Shown: positions 43,075-56,723, counted from the first letter of the stretch. The stretch: DNA of 64,000 nucleotides from Mycoplasma miroungirhinis (GCF_013008815.1 NZ_CP053097.1:496001-560000); one strand, 5' to 3'. The notes: a model not told the origin generated them from the letters alone. Numbers and translations: made by a program.

Positions 43075-43855
43075 ATTATTTGGTCATTCAAATTTGAATG
43101 ACAGATCTGCATGAGGTAATAGTGAATTTTCACAAAATCCATTGGTAAGTTTAGTTCTTTTAACAATTATGATTACTCTTATGGCTATTGCATTATTTAT
43201 AGTTATTAAAAGATCTAAAACACATATTGCACCACCAAAAATTGTAGTGGTTGTTGAACAATATGTAATGTTTATTGATGATTTAACAAACACCTCATCA
43301 GAAGGAAGATTAGATAAAACCGCTCCTTATTTCTTTAGCTTATTTACTTTTTTAAGTTTTGGAAATGCATTAAGTATTTTCGGTCTTGCACCAATTGCAA
43401 ACAGTTTAACTTTTGTTTTTAGTGTAACAGCTATAACTTGAATAGGAACGATTTTTGTAGGAATATTATTTCAAAAATGACAATATATTAAGGAATGATT
43501 AAATCCTATGGATTGAATTGGAAAGTTATCACCACTTTTAAGTCTTAGTTTCCGTATGTTTGGAAATATTACTGGAGGTACACTTCTAATCATTCTTTTA
43601 GAAGCATTATTAAATTATATTTGGAGAGCTATTTTTGGTCTTAATGGAACTGAAAATATAGCACAAATTAACATTATTTCTATCTTATTATTACCATGAT
43701 TAAGCTTATATTTTGATATTTTTGATAGTGTATTACAAGCTTTTGTTTTTGTCATATTATCACTAAGTTATTGGTCACTTTCTGCCAAAATAACACAAAA
43801 AGAAAAATCAAAAGAAATAGTCATAAATAAGATGAAAAATATCATTACTAATTAA
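43067..43855 (+). CDS. atpB: F1Fo ATP synthase subunit a
   Basis: The membrane subunit that forms the proton half-channels. The 262-residue protein has LSFRMFGNITGGTLLIILLEALL (about residues 160-182) with the essential Arg, and GLAPIANSLTFVFSVTAIT. The C-terminal Gln/Phe-rich helix (FDSVLQAFVFVILSLSYW) is typical. It overlaps atpI by 8 bp; AAGGAAAT is the likely ribosome site. TGA is Trp several times. The subunit order a-c-b-delta-alpha-gamma-beta-epsilon follows. Confidence 0.95.
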
Positions 43856-43865
43856 AGGAGAAAAT

Positions 43866-44150
43866 ATGAATACAGATATTATTACAAGTGCTTACAATGC
43901 AAGTAATGTTACAAACCAATCAACAGGATTAGCATATGGACTTGCTTTAGTGGGAGCAGGATTAGCTATGATCGGAGCTGGAGGAGCTGGAATTGGTCAA
44001 GGAATAACAGTTGGAAAAACTGTTGAAGCTATTGGTAGAAACCCAGAAGTCAGATCAAGATTACTTACTACCATGTTTATTGGTCTTTCTGTTATTGAAA
44101 CCTGTGCTATTTATTGTCTAGTTATTTCATTCTTAATTATTTTCGTTTAA
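43866..44150 (+). CDS. atpE: F1Fo ATP synthase subunit c
   Basis: A 94-residue hairpin of two membrane helices. Helix 1 has the glycine pattern GLALVGAGLAMIGAGGAGIGQGI, then the polar loop RNPEVRSRL, then helix 2 FIGLSVIETCAIYCLVISFLI with the ion-binding Glu (VIE). An N-terminal stretch of about 20 residues extends before helix 1, longer than in E. coli. AAAGGAG precedes the ATG by 6 nt. Confidence 0.95.
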   Translation: MNTDIITSAYNASNVTNQSTGLAYGLALVGAGLAMIGAGGAGIGQGITVGKTVEAIGRNPEVRSRLLTTMFIGLSVIETCAIYCLVISFLIIFV

Positions 44151-44154
44151 TTTT

Positions 44155-44703
44155 ATGGATAAAATTACTATTTTAAGTGAAAAAAGTGAAGGTGTTACAT
44201 CAGAATTAAACAAAGTTTTTAATAACTTTGCTTGACAATGACCTTACTTTATTTTCACAATTGTTTCTTTATTAATAACAGTATTGGTTTTAACTTTTTT
44301 AGTTTATAAACCAGTAAAAAAGATGTTGAATAATAGACAAAACTATATTCAACAAAACATAGATGATTCAGTTAAAGCAAAGGAAAAAGCTTTAGAACTA
44401 CAAATAAAAGCTAATGAAGCTTTAGTTGAAACTTATAAAAAAGCGGACCAAATGATTCACGATGCTAAAAAAGATGGTGAAAAAATTATTGATTCTGCGA
44501 CAATGACAGCAAATAAAAAAGCACATGGAATGATAGAGCAAACTAATAATTCCATTTCAAAAAGTTGAAAGAAATTTGAACAACAACAAAAGAAAATAAT
44601 TGTTGAGAATGCAATAGAAATTGCAAAAAAAATCATTGGTAGAGAAATAAAAGACCCAGAAAATCAAAAAATGATTGAACAATTGCTAGAAGAGGTTAAA
44701 TAA
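44155..44703 (+). CDS. atpF: F1Fo ATP synthase subunit b
   Basis: The peripheral stalk. The 182-residue protein has one membrane helix (WPYFIFTIVSLLITVLVLTF, residues 25-44) followed by a long charged helix (KAKEKALELQIKANEALVET and IHDAKKDGEKIIDSA). It starts 4 nt after the atpE stop. No lipobox is present, so unlike the M. pneumoniae-type b subunit it is not a lipoprotein. Confidence 0.94.
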
Positions 44704-44705
44704 TT

Positions 44706-45239
44706 ATGAATAATGAAGTAATTTATAATTATGGACTTGCAATGTTTGAACTAGCAAAAGAAGAAAACCAAATTGATATTTTTTATGATCAATTAAATGA
44801 TATTGAAAAATCATTAGAAGAAGAACAAGGATTTTTAAAAGTTTTAAATTCATATTCATTAGACAATGAAATAAAATACAAACTAATTGATGAAGTATTT
44901 GGAGATTTTAATCAACAAATTATAAACTTTTTAAAAGTATCTTCAAAAAACCACGTAGTAAATAAAATTATAAATATTATTAATGCTTATAAAGCAATAT
45001 ACTATGATACAAAAAAAATTAAAATTGGTTATATATACACTTCACAATCTATTTCATTAGAACAAATCAATGAACTGCAAAAAGCTTATTCACATAAATA
45101 TCAAATTAACTTAAAACTTAAAAATAGAATTGATCCTAAGCTTTTAGGAGGAATTAAAATTGTGATCGATGATATTGTTGTTGATAATACAATTTTAAAT
45201 CAAATTGAAAAGTTAAAAGAATCAATTTTAAATGATTAA
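44706..45239 (+). CDS. atpH: F1Fo ATP synthase subunit delta
   Basis: Connects F1 to the b stalk. The 177-residue protein has NYGLAMFELAKEENQIDIF (residues about 7-25) and a C-terminal GGIKIVIDDIVVDNTILNQ segment (cf. GG.....D...DGSV). Family similarity is low, as usual for delta; position between atpF and atpA is decisive. It starts 2 nt after the atpF stop. Confidence 0.93.
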   Translation: MNNEVIYNYGLAMFELAKEENQIDIFYDQLNDIEKSLEEEQGFLKVLNSYSLDNEIKYKLIDEVFGDFNQQIINFLKVSSKNHVVNKIINIINAYKAIYYDTKKIKIGYIYTSQSISLEQINELQKAYSHKYQINLKLKNRIDPKLLGGIKIVIDDIVVDNTILNQIEKLKESILND

Positions 45240-45262
45240 TATAATAAATTAAGGAGGATAAT

Positions 45263-46831
45263 ATGTCATTAAAACCAAACGATTTAAGTTTAATCATTAA
45301 AAAACAAATTAAAAACTTTTCAAAACAAATTTCCACTGATGAAGTTGGAGAAGTTGTCACACTAGGAGATGGTATTGCATTAGTTAGTGGTTTAGATAAC
45401 GCAAAATTAGGTGAATTAGTTGATTTTGGTCACAATATATTTGGAATGGTTTTAAATTTAGAAGAAGAATTAGTCGGTGTTGTTATTATGGAAGATGATA
45501 AAAACATCTCAGAAGGTACAGTTGTAAAAACAACAAACCATGTTATCTCAACACCTGTTGGTGATGAACTTTTAGGAAGAGTAGTAGATGCACTAGGAAA
45601 TCCAATTGATGGAAAAGGGGAAATAAGTGCAAAAAGATACTCAGAAATTTTTAAAGTCGCACCCGGAATAATGACAAGAAAATCAGTTGATCAACCTCTT
45701 GAAACAGGTATTTTAGCAATTGATGCAATGGTACCTATTGGAAGAGGGCAACGTGAACTTATTATCGGTGATAGACAAACCGGAAAAACTGCAATAGCAA
45801 TTGATACTATTATTAATCAAAAAGGAAAAGGTATCTACTGTATTTATGTTGCCATTGGTCAAAAAAACTCAACTGTTTCACAAATTGTTGAAAACTTAAA
45901 AGAAAATGATGCATTAGAATATACAACTATTATTAATGCAAGTGCATCAGAAAAAGCACCATTACAATATATAGCACCTTATACTGGAATTACTATTGCA
46001 GAAGAATGAATGTCAAAAGGTAAAGATGTTTTAATTATTTATGATGATTTATCAAAACATGCTGTAGCTTATCGGACATTATCTTTACTTTTAAGAAGAC
46101 CTCCTGGACGTGAAGCTTATCCTGGTGATGTTTTCTATTTACACTCTCAACTTTTAGAACGTTCAGCTAGATTAAATGAAGAACACGGTGGTGGATCTTG
46201 TACTGCACTACCAATTATTGAAACTCAATCAGGTGATATTTCAGCTTATATTCCTACTAACGTAATTTCTATTACTGATGGTCAAATCTTTACTAAAGAA
46301 TCATTATTTAATAGTGGACAAAGACCAGCGGTGGATGTTGGATTTAGTGTTAGTCGGGTGGGTGGTAGCGCTCAAATTAAAGCTATGAAACAAGTATCTA
46401 GTTCTTTAAAATTAGAATTAGCTCAATACAATGAAATGTTAGCTTTTGCACAATTTGGAAGTGATTTAGATGAAACCACCCAAAGAATATTAGAGCATGG
46501 TGCAAAAGTATATGAATTTTTAAAACAACCTCAATACTCACCATATTCACAAGTATTTCAATCAATTATGTTATTTTGTATTAAACACAAATTAACTAAC
46601 CCATTACCAAAAGAATATATTCAAGATTTTAAAAATGATTTACAAACATTTTTTAAACAAGATAAAGCAGCAATCAATTTATTAATTAAATTAACTGAAA
46701 AACATGCCTATGATCAAAATATTGAAAAAGAATTAATGACATTATTAAAAGAATTTATTATGTCATTTATTAAAAAAATTCCTAACTATGATCCAAAAGC
46801 ACATCCAAGTTTTATTAAAGGTGCACAATAG
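45263..46831 (+). CDS. atpA: F1Fo ATP synthase subunit alpha
   Basis: A 522-residue non-catalytic nucleotide-binding subunit. It has [10 protein letters not shown], the P-loop [15 protein letters not shown] (about residues 169-183), [56 protein letters not shown] and [20 protein letters not shown]-Trp at 46007-46009 lies in EEWMSK. AAGGAGG at 45251-45257 precedes the ATG. Confidence 0.97.
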
Positions 46832-46833
46832 TA

Positions 46834-49455
<2,622 letters not shown>

Positions 49456-49463
49456 TAATAATT

Positions 49464-49495
49464 TTAAACCCGGATTTTTCCGGGTTTATTTTTAT
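49464..49495 (+). terminator. Terminator after the atp operon
   Basis: AAACCCGG (49466-49473) pairs with CCGGGTTT (49480-49487), followed by T-rich sequence. A strong G+C-rich stem. Confidence 0.9.
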
Positions 49496-49557
49496 TTAAA
49501 AAAATAGTTTTGCTAAAACTAGAAATTTTGTGTCTTTTATTCAACAATTTTCACTTT

Positions 49558-49587
49558 TTGCTTTCAATATATATATATATATATAAT
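49558..49587 (+). promoter_or_regulatory. Promoter with (AT)9 spacer before the methyltransferase operon
   Basis: TTGCTT (49558-49563) and TATAAT (49582-49587) are separated by 18 nt, most of which is an AT dinucleotide repeat of nine units (49567-49584) that runs into the -10 box. Repeat slippage would alter spacer length. Predicted +1 is near 49594, and the methyltransferase ATG is at 49621. Confidence 0.6.
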
Positions 49588-49620
49588 TTTAATTAAATAC
49601 TAAAAATATTGGGGTATTTA

Positions 49621-50412
49621 ATGATTCAAAAAGAAAAATTAATAGTTTGAGCATTATATGATGATGCTGAAAGTTCGTATAAAAATAGTATAAAAGATTT
49701 TAATAATAAAACTCAACCTTACCAATTAGAAGTTCATTCTATCGGTATAAATGATATCGAATTTAAAAAAAATAAATTATATCATTATCATAGAATTGAC
49801 TTATCTATAACTAATTTTGATCTTTTTCAACAATTAAATCTATTACCCAAACCTGATATTATTTTAGCTTCTCCTCCTTGTGAGTCCTGGAGTAGTGCTG
49901 ATTGCGATGGAAGAATGTTTAGAGGACTTGATAGTGAAGGTAATTGAATAGTTAAAAATTTTGCATATTATGATGAATACAACAAAAGAAGTCATCCAGT
50001 GAAGAGAAGATATTTTAATCAAAAAGAAAGATCCCGACTAATGGGAGAAGGTACTATTGGCGCAACAATTATGATAATAAAACATTTCAATCCAAAAGTA
50101 TGAGTGATTGAAAACCCTAAAACTTCGAAAAGCTGAGATTTTCAAGAAAAACATTGAGCATTTGAGGGTTTTATGAATCTAACATATTATGCTTCCTATG
50201 ATGATAATTTCAGTCTTAAACCAACCATATTTAAATCTAACATCGAACTTAATTTAAAAACCAATAAACCCTATAAAACAAATTCTAATCATATGGCAAA
50301 AGGTTCTTATTCAAAAAGAAGTTCCATACCATTAAATCTAATAAAAGATATTGTAATAGATTCAATTGAATATATAAATAAAATTAAAGGAAATAAAAAT
50401 GAGAGAAAATAG
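49621..50412 (+). CDS. Phage-type DNA cytosine methyltransferase
   Basis: A 263-residue protein, continuous with several TGA-Trp codons. It has the C5-methyltransferase catalytic segment DIILASPPCESWSSA (PPC at residues 85-87) and WVIENPKTSK in place of the ENV motif. Later segments SLKPTIFKSN and KRSSIPLNLIKDI resemble the KPT-W-N and R-IP motifs of short phage-encoded cytosine methylases. The SAM-binding N-terminus (VWALYDDAESSY) is divergent. The recognition sequence is unknown. The last 14 bp overlap the start of the nuclease gene. It probably protects self DNA or marks it for the downstream DUF262 protein. Confidence 0.75.
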
Positions 50413-51043
50413 TGTGAATTTTGAAGAAAAATTAAGAGAAAATGGTTATTTAACCAGTTGAAATATTGGTACAGGTATTGATTTATATTTTGATAAATTT
50501 ATAAATTGGGCTAATAACAATGATTTAGTGCAAAAAATGGAAAATAAAAATAACTTTAATATTAATCTTTCTAACAAAGTTACTGAAAATAACAAAAAAA
50601 CTTCCTTTGCTTTTTTTGAAGTTGATAAAAATGTTGTTGTTTACAACGATAATGAAAAAACCAAAGGAATTAGTGATTCAACCTATATACAATGTTTTAG
50701 AGTATTAAGTGCTCTAAATTTTGGTATCTATAATAGTGATGAAAAAAAATTTACTATTGATAAAGACAAAATATTAGATTTAAATAAATTAAATAAAAGA
50801 GAAAAACAAGAACGTAAAATAGTTAAATGAATTTGTGAATCACTACAAGACATAGGCCAAAATTATAACGATAAATTATCAACATTTTTAAACATTAATC
50901 AATCACAAATTGAAACTATATCAGACATTAAGAAATTTGAAGTATATATTAGTTTTTTAAAAGAATTCATATTACAACAAGTTGATGCAATCAAAAAATA
51001 CAAAATAACCACATCCAAATTAATGATAAATATGATCGTTTAG
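50399..51043 (+). CDS. N-terminal part of frameshifted DUF262 protein (unknown domain)
   Basis: A 214-codon frame starting inside the methyltransferase gene (14-bp overlap). Residues 1-200 are hydrophilic with no motif I recognise; a segment ISDSTYIQCFRVLSALNFGIY could be a winged-helix-like DNA-binding part, but this is a guess. The frame ends at TAG 51041, shortly after an A6 run (50992-50997). Adding one A there joins it to the following frame without any stop and gives one protein of 1012 residues, so this is best seen as the first part of one gene. Confidence 0.6.
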
Positions 51044-53436
51044 TCTACTTAACTATAGCAAGATCAATTATTAAAAAAAGAAATCTTAATGTTGATAGTA
51101 GAATTGAAAAATATTTTTATTCAAAAAAATTTAATTCAGGAATAAAAAATTTAATAAATGATAATAGCGATGAAATAAGCACTTCAGAATTAAAAGCATC
51201 CAAAGATTTAATTTCAATTTTCAATAAAAGTATTGAATTTTTAAAGAATTTTATTGATATAACAAGTAATGAAGTGTATGAAGTAGCCTATAAACCTATT
51301 AATGAGCAAATAGAAAAATATTATACGGATAAACAAAAATGATTAAAACAATCAAGAGCACAAATAGATTCTTTTAAATATATAGATTCATCATCTATGA
51401 GTGTTGGAAAATTATTTAATACTATTATAGGAATAGAAGGTGATGATAAAAGAAATGGTGTGATTTATCAAATACCTATTTTTCAAAGAGATTATACTTG
51501 ATCATTAGACCTGGTTTTATCTTTATTAGAAAATATTGAATCAAATTCCAACAAATACATTTTTTTAAATACTATCATTGTAACTGAAAAAAAAGATTGC
51601 AATAGTGATGCTAAATGTCATAACCTAGTAGATGGGCAACAAAGAATTTTTAGTTTGATTCTTATTGGTCTTGCAATTATTAAATATAAAGTTTCTCAAA
51701 ATCTTCCTATAGATAGTAATTTAATCAATTTAATGCAAAAATCAAATAATAGTTACAAAATCGAAAAATATTTTAAAAATGCAGAAAAACGTGCTGACTA
51801 CGAAACATTAATACAATTTATTAAGTCAAAAAGACAAGAAGATATAAAAAAAGAGGATGTAAAAAAACAAAATAAAATTGATAAATATCTAATTGCATTA
51901 ATTAAGCATATACATAATAACACTATAAAGAATCCAAATTATATTGATAATTTAGAGCAAAATTTATTACACCATACATTTATTAATCGTGTTATATTAA
52001 GTGATGTTGATGAAAATGATGTTTTTTTAAATTTAAACAAAAATTCATTACCATTAAACGCATTAGATTTATTTAAATCATACATATATTCATTAGCAAT
52101 TGATAAATGTAAATTAGAAGATGAAAAACAAATCCATGATTTTATTAGTCCATTAATCAATGAATTTAAGTTTTTTTACATTAAGGATAAAAATAAGAAT
52201 AACATTTTAGACGAGAAATTAATTTATGATTTTGCCCGTAAAATGTCATTTCATTTATCAAATAACATTGATGAAAAAAGTGAATTAAAAACTGATGCAA
52301 AAATTTATCTGTATTTAAAAAACTCTCTTGATTATTTAATTAAAATTAATTCAATTAACAGTAATGAAATTTCTAAATATGCTATTGAAAAGGCTTTTAG
52401 TAACATGATCGAATTATTTAAAGAATGACAATTTATTAGTTCAGGTAAATACCAAATAATGTGTAAATATTCATTTAAAAAAGGTGAAAACTTTAATGAT
52501 TCTTACTTATGACACGCTGTCTACGGTGCAACATACGGATTTTCTCTAGACATTCCAACAAGTATAATTTGAACATTATTGGAAAAATATCACCAAAAAG
52601 GAATATTTGATGGTAGACGTTTTTTTGGTAAAGAATTAGAAGAAAAATATAAATTAGTTAATGAACTAATGCAATATCTTAAGGAAATAGAAAAAGCTAT
52701 TATTCTTTGAAAAAACTTTACTTTCAAAGGAGATTCCCGTACTATATCAGCATTTAAAATTGCCTCAAAAATTAATATCGAATCAGAAGATAGCTATAAT
52801 TCCATTCAAGACTTTATTCAAGATTTAAATTTAAAAATTATTGGTACTACTAACTCTTTAAGTAACGAACAAATAAAAGGACTTTTCATAAAAGAAGTAG
52901 TTGATAAAGAAGAAGATGATGAAGAAATAAAAGAAGCTGATGCATTAAGTGAAAAATTACAAACAAATAATAATTTAAAAACTTTTTACCATATGAGATA
53001 TCATTTTATTGAAGAAATTGAGAAAAACCCCAAAATTTTGTGTAATCCTATAAGCAATATTTCAATTAATGGTGCAAATAATTTTGACTATAAATTATCT
53101 GACATACATTATGACCATGATATGCCAATTAAACTTAGTACAGAATATAAAGAAATATTAAAAGACAACCCTAAATTTTATGATGAATCTTATGAAGAAA
53201 CAGTTCAATTAATTGGAAATGGTAAATTACTTTGGTCACTATCAAATAAAACAAAATCAAATTTTGTTCCATATATAAAACATCTAACAGAAAAAAATAA
53301 AGATTTGTATTCTTTACGTAAATTCCAAAACATAAATGACTATATAGAAGAATATGATAAATGAGTAGAAGCTGTAGAAACAGAATCCTTAAAAATGTGT
53401 AAAACATTATACACATACTATAAAAATAAAAAATAA
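51001..53436 (+). CDS. DUF262/DUF1524 nuclease (GmrSD/SspE-like), after the frameshift
   Basis: An open frame of about 810 codons without a usable start until ATG 51397; it continues the 50399 gene after a one-base shift. DUF262 begins near 51397: MSVGKLFNTI, YQIPIFQRDYTWS, NLVDGQQRIFSLIL. The C-terminus has a DUF1524-like HNH pattern: SDIHYDHDMPI followed by VQLIGNGKLLWSLSNKTKSN. DUF262 uses nucleotide hydrolysis in known systems (GmrSD, SspE), and DUF1524 is the nuclease part. The pairing with a methyltransferase suggests defence. TGA is Trp at several places. If only the part from 51397 is translated, it still contains both domains. No ribosome site precedes 51397. Confidence 0.75.
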
Positions 53437-53929
53437 TTATTACTAAATTAAACAAAACAAAAAGTAGACTAATTTACACATTGTCTATTTTTTAGTGTAA
53501 AAAGGCTTTTTATGAAAAATTTAATTTTAAAATAATTCTGAATAATATTTCATTTTAAAATTTTTGTTTTATGTAATAGTAGTACAAATATTATTTTTTG
53601 TATTTTTAAAATTTCCATTATTTTTAAATCACAAATAATATAAAATTAATTTACTATTGTTGTCTATACACTTAAACAATCTTATATCTTGAAATCTAAA
53701 TATGGTAAACAATCTAAATAACATTTTAATTAATATTAATTTAATTTACTTTAAGTAATATTTTAATTTAAATTAAATTTTTATTTAAAAGTTATTTAAC
53801 AATTCATTAATGAACATAAAATCAATAATTTTATCAAAAATCATTAGTTTTTTTGTTATTTTAATTTTGTTATGAAAATTTAAATATATAATTATAAATA
53901 TATTATTTATGAAAATTTAAGGAGAAAAT
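53437..53929 (+). other. 493-bp A+T-rich noncoding stretch
   Basis: No ORF with coding character is seen. Near 53463-53492 a weak terminator-like repeat (TAGAC/GTCTA then T6) follows the nuclease gene. From about 53700 to 53820 the DNA is almost pure A+T with many short inverted repeats. Two copies of ATGAAAATTTAA lie near 53870 and 53910, the second just before AAGGAG of lpdA. It presumably holds the lpdA promoter; no dnaA boxes or known RNA gene were recognised. Confidence 0.5.
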
Positions 53930-55351
53930 ATGAATAAATATAATGGGACAGTTGATGCCGAATACGATTTAATTGTAATCGGAGCAGGTCCTGGTGGATA
54001 TTTAGCTGCTGAAGAAGCTGGAAAACACGGATTAAAAAGCTTAATTATTGAAAAAGTATACTGAGGTGGTGTTTGTTTAAACGTTGGATGTATTCCTACT
54101 AAAGCTCTTTTACATGCAGCAGAAGAATTTCATAAACTTTCAACAGGAAGTTTAGAAGCATTAGGATTTAGTTATGATAAAACAACAGCAAAATTAGACT
54201 GAACTAAATTAAATGAACAAAAATCTAAAACTGTTAATAAATTAACAAGTGGTATAAAAATGTTAATGAAAGGATCAAAAGTTGATGTTGTTCAAGATAC
54301 TGCAGAATTTTTAGATAGTCACACTGTAAAAGCAAATGATAAAGTATACAAAGGAAAATACATGATCTATGCTATGGGTGGACACTCAAGAAGATTAGAT
54401 TTACCAGGATTTGAAGAAGCATATAAATTAGGTAAAGTAGTAACTTCAACAAGTTTAATTAATTATCCTACACAACCTGAAACATTAACAATTATTGGTG
54501 GAGGAGTTATCGGAGTTGAATTCGCACAAATATTTGCTAATGCAGGAACAAAAGTTACAATTCTACAAAACTTAGATCGTGTTGTTGCTCAATTAGATAA
54601 AGATGTAACAGATGAATTACAAAAACACTTAAAATCAAAAGGTGTAGAATTTATATTCAATACAACAATTAAAGCATTTGAAAATGATGAAGTTGTTTAT
54701 GAAAAAGATGGACAAGAATTAAGAATTAAATCAGATGTTGTTTTAGCATCAGTTGGACGTGTTCCAAACACAGGATTTATTTCAGAAACAGGTGTTGAAT
54801 TAGGTGCAAGAGGAGAAATTCTTGTAAATGATATGATGCATACAAATGTTGAAAATGTTTATGCAATTGGTGATATTACAGCTCAAAATATGTTAGCTCA
54901 CGTTGCATATAAACATGCATTAGTTGCTGTATATGACATTTTAAGAAAAGAAAATAAAACTCAAAGAATGATTACATTTAATCCAAATACAGTTCCAGCA
55001 TGTATTTATACAGATCCAGAAATTGCTAATGTAGGATTAACAGAAGCTAAAGCAAAAGAATTACAAATTCCACATATTGCTGCAAAATACCAATATGGAT
55101 TTGTAGGAAAAGCTATTGCTGCACACAAAGACTACGGATTTTCAAAATTAATTATTCATCAAGAAAATGGAAAAATTTTAGGTGCTGAAATTATTGGAGC
55201 TAATTCAACAGATATGATAGCAGAAGTTGCTTTATTAATGGACAAAGAATTAACAGTGTTTGATTTAGTTGATACAATCCACCCACACCCAACATTTAAC
55301 GAAATCATTTGAGAAACAGCTCGTCAAGCAGTTCATAAATTAGGGAAATAG
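53930..55351 (+). CDS. lpdA: Dihydrolipoamide dehydrogenase (PDH E3)
   Basis: FAD enzyme that reoxidises the E2 lipoyl group. The 473-residue protein has [20 protein letters not shown] (residues 13-32), the redox-active [17 protein letters not shown] (Cys pair about residues 48-53), the NAD motif [24 protein letters not shown] and the C-terminal [14 protein letters not shown] with the catalytic His. There is no N-terminal lipoyl domain, unlike some mycoplasma E3 proteins. AAGGAG lies 6 nt before the ATG. It is monocistronic, far from pdhAB; E2 is not in the window. Confidence 0.96.
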
Positions 55352-55362
55352 ATAAAAAATAG

Positions 55363-55386
55363 AAAGTTGCATAAGCAACTTTTTAT
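55363..55386 (+). terminator. Terminator after lpdA
   Basis: AAAGTTGC (55363-55370), ATAA loop, GCAACTTT (55375-55382), then T. Confidence 0.88.
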
Positions 55387-55484
55387 TTTGCTAATTTTAC
55401 TTACACAGCACTCAAAATAAACCCATAAAGCATAATTTTTATTAAGTTTTAAGTTTAGAATTAAGAAAATATTTTCTAAAATTA

Positions 55485-55490
55485 TATAAT
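55485..55490 (+). promoter_or_regulatory. -10 box with probable leaderless start (ABC importer operon)
   Basis: TATAAT followed by 6 nt and the ATG at 55497; no Shine-Dalgarno sequence. Confidence 0.5.
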
Positions 55491-55496
55491 TTTATT

Positions 55497-56723
55497 ATGT
55501 TAGAACCTAATACAATTGTAGAAATCAAAAACTTAACTTTCAAATATACAACAAAACAAAAAAATAATGATTTAGAAATTTCCCATATCAAAATTCCTGA
55601 AAATAAAATTATTTCACTTTTAGGACCTTCAGGATCAGGAAAAACAACACTTTTAAATATTATTCTTGGTTTTTTAAAACCATCCCAAGGAGAAGTAATA
55701 ATAAAAAATAATCCAGAAACTCACGAAATTGCTTATATTATGCAAGAAAACTCAGTATATGAAAGTGTAAATGTCTTTAATAATATTTTTTTAAGTGCAG
55801 TAAATAGTACAAAATGAGTAGTTGAAACGCGAATTAATTATTTTCATAATTTATATAACAATAGTCCAGAAAAAGTTACTCAAAAAGCTTGAAATTCTTT
55901 AGAAAATTATCAAAAATCAACTATTTTTGATTCTCAAAATCATAGATGAAAAAACATATTAAACTCAAAGTGAAAATATTTAGAATTAATTTTTAGTTTT
56001 ATATTTAATACTACTATAAAAAATAAATTAAAAATTATTATTCAATCAAAACTCAAAAAACTTTTTAAAAATGAATTAAACTCTATTGCAAAAAAATTAG
56101 ACATTGATGAATTATTAACTAAAAATGTAAATGATTTATCAGGAGGGCAAAAACAAAGAGTTGCTTTTGCAAAAGGAATTATTAAAAAAACTCAGCTGGT
56201 TTTAATGGATGAACCTTTTAGTGCATTAGATGCAAAAATTAAAGAATCAACTATACAATGGCTACTAAAAATTAAAAAAGAATTCAATTTAAGTATTATT
56301 TTAGTTACTCATGACCAAAGAGATGCAATAAATATAAGTGACCAAATTATCTTATTAAATAAAGGAAAAATACAACAATTTAGCACAAGCGATCAACTTT
56401 ATTATGATCCTAATAATATCTTTGTTGCTAAATTTATAGGATCACCAGAAATTAATTTTATAAAAGAAGATGAAAACTTTTCTTATTACATTAGACATAA
56501 TAAAATGCAAGTAACTTTAGATGAAAATGGAAAATATAGTGTTATTTTCAAAAAACATTTTGGTGATTTAATTTTATACACAATCAAAGTAAATGAGACT
56601 TTAAACTGAAATATCATCTTACAAAATGCAGATATAGATATTAATAAAAAAATTAACATATTATATGATGAAAAAGATTTAATAAAATTTGATAAACAAG
56701 GACAAAGAGTTTATGAAAAATAA
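55497..56723 (+). CDS. ABC importer ATP-binding protein (UgpC/MsmK type) with insertion
   Basis: A 408-residue ATPase of the carbohydrate/glycerophosphate importer class. Walker A LLGPSGSGKTTLLN (about residues 41-54), Q-loop AYIMQEN, signature LSGGQKQRVAFAKG, Walker B LVLMDEPFSALDA, and the His switch VTHDQRDAINISDQI followed by QFSTSDQLYYDPNNIFVAKFIG. An additional 100 residues between Q-loop and signature (rich in Trp, Asn and Lys) are absent from standard MsmK; mollicute UgpC relatives have inserts here. Overlaps the next permease gene by 11 bp. Confidence 0.9.

Noticed and set aside
53437-53929. Possible replication origin in the A+T-rich gap
   Set aside because: No dnaA, dnaN or DnaA-box cluster is near; A+T richness alone is common here.
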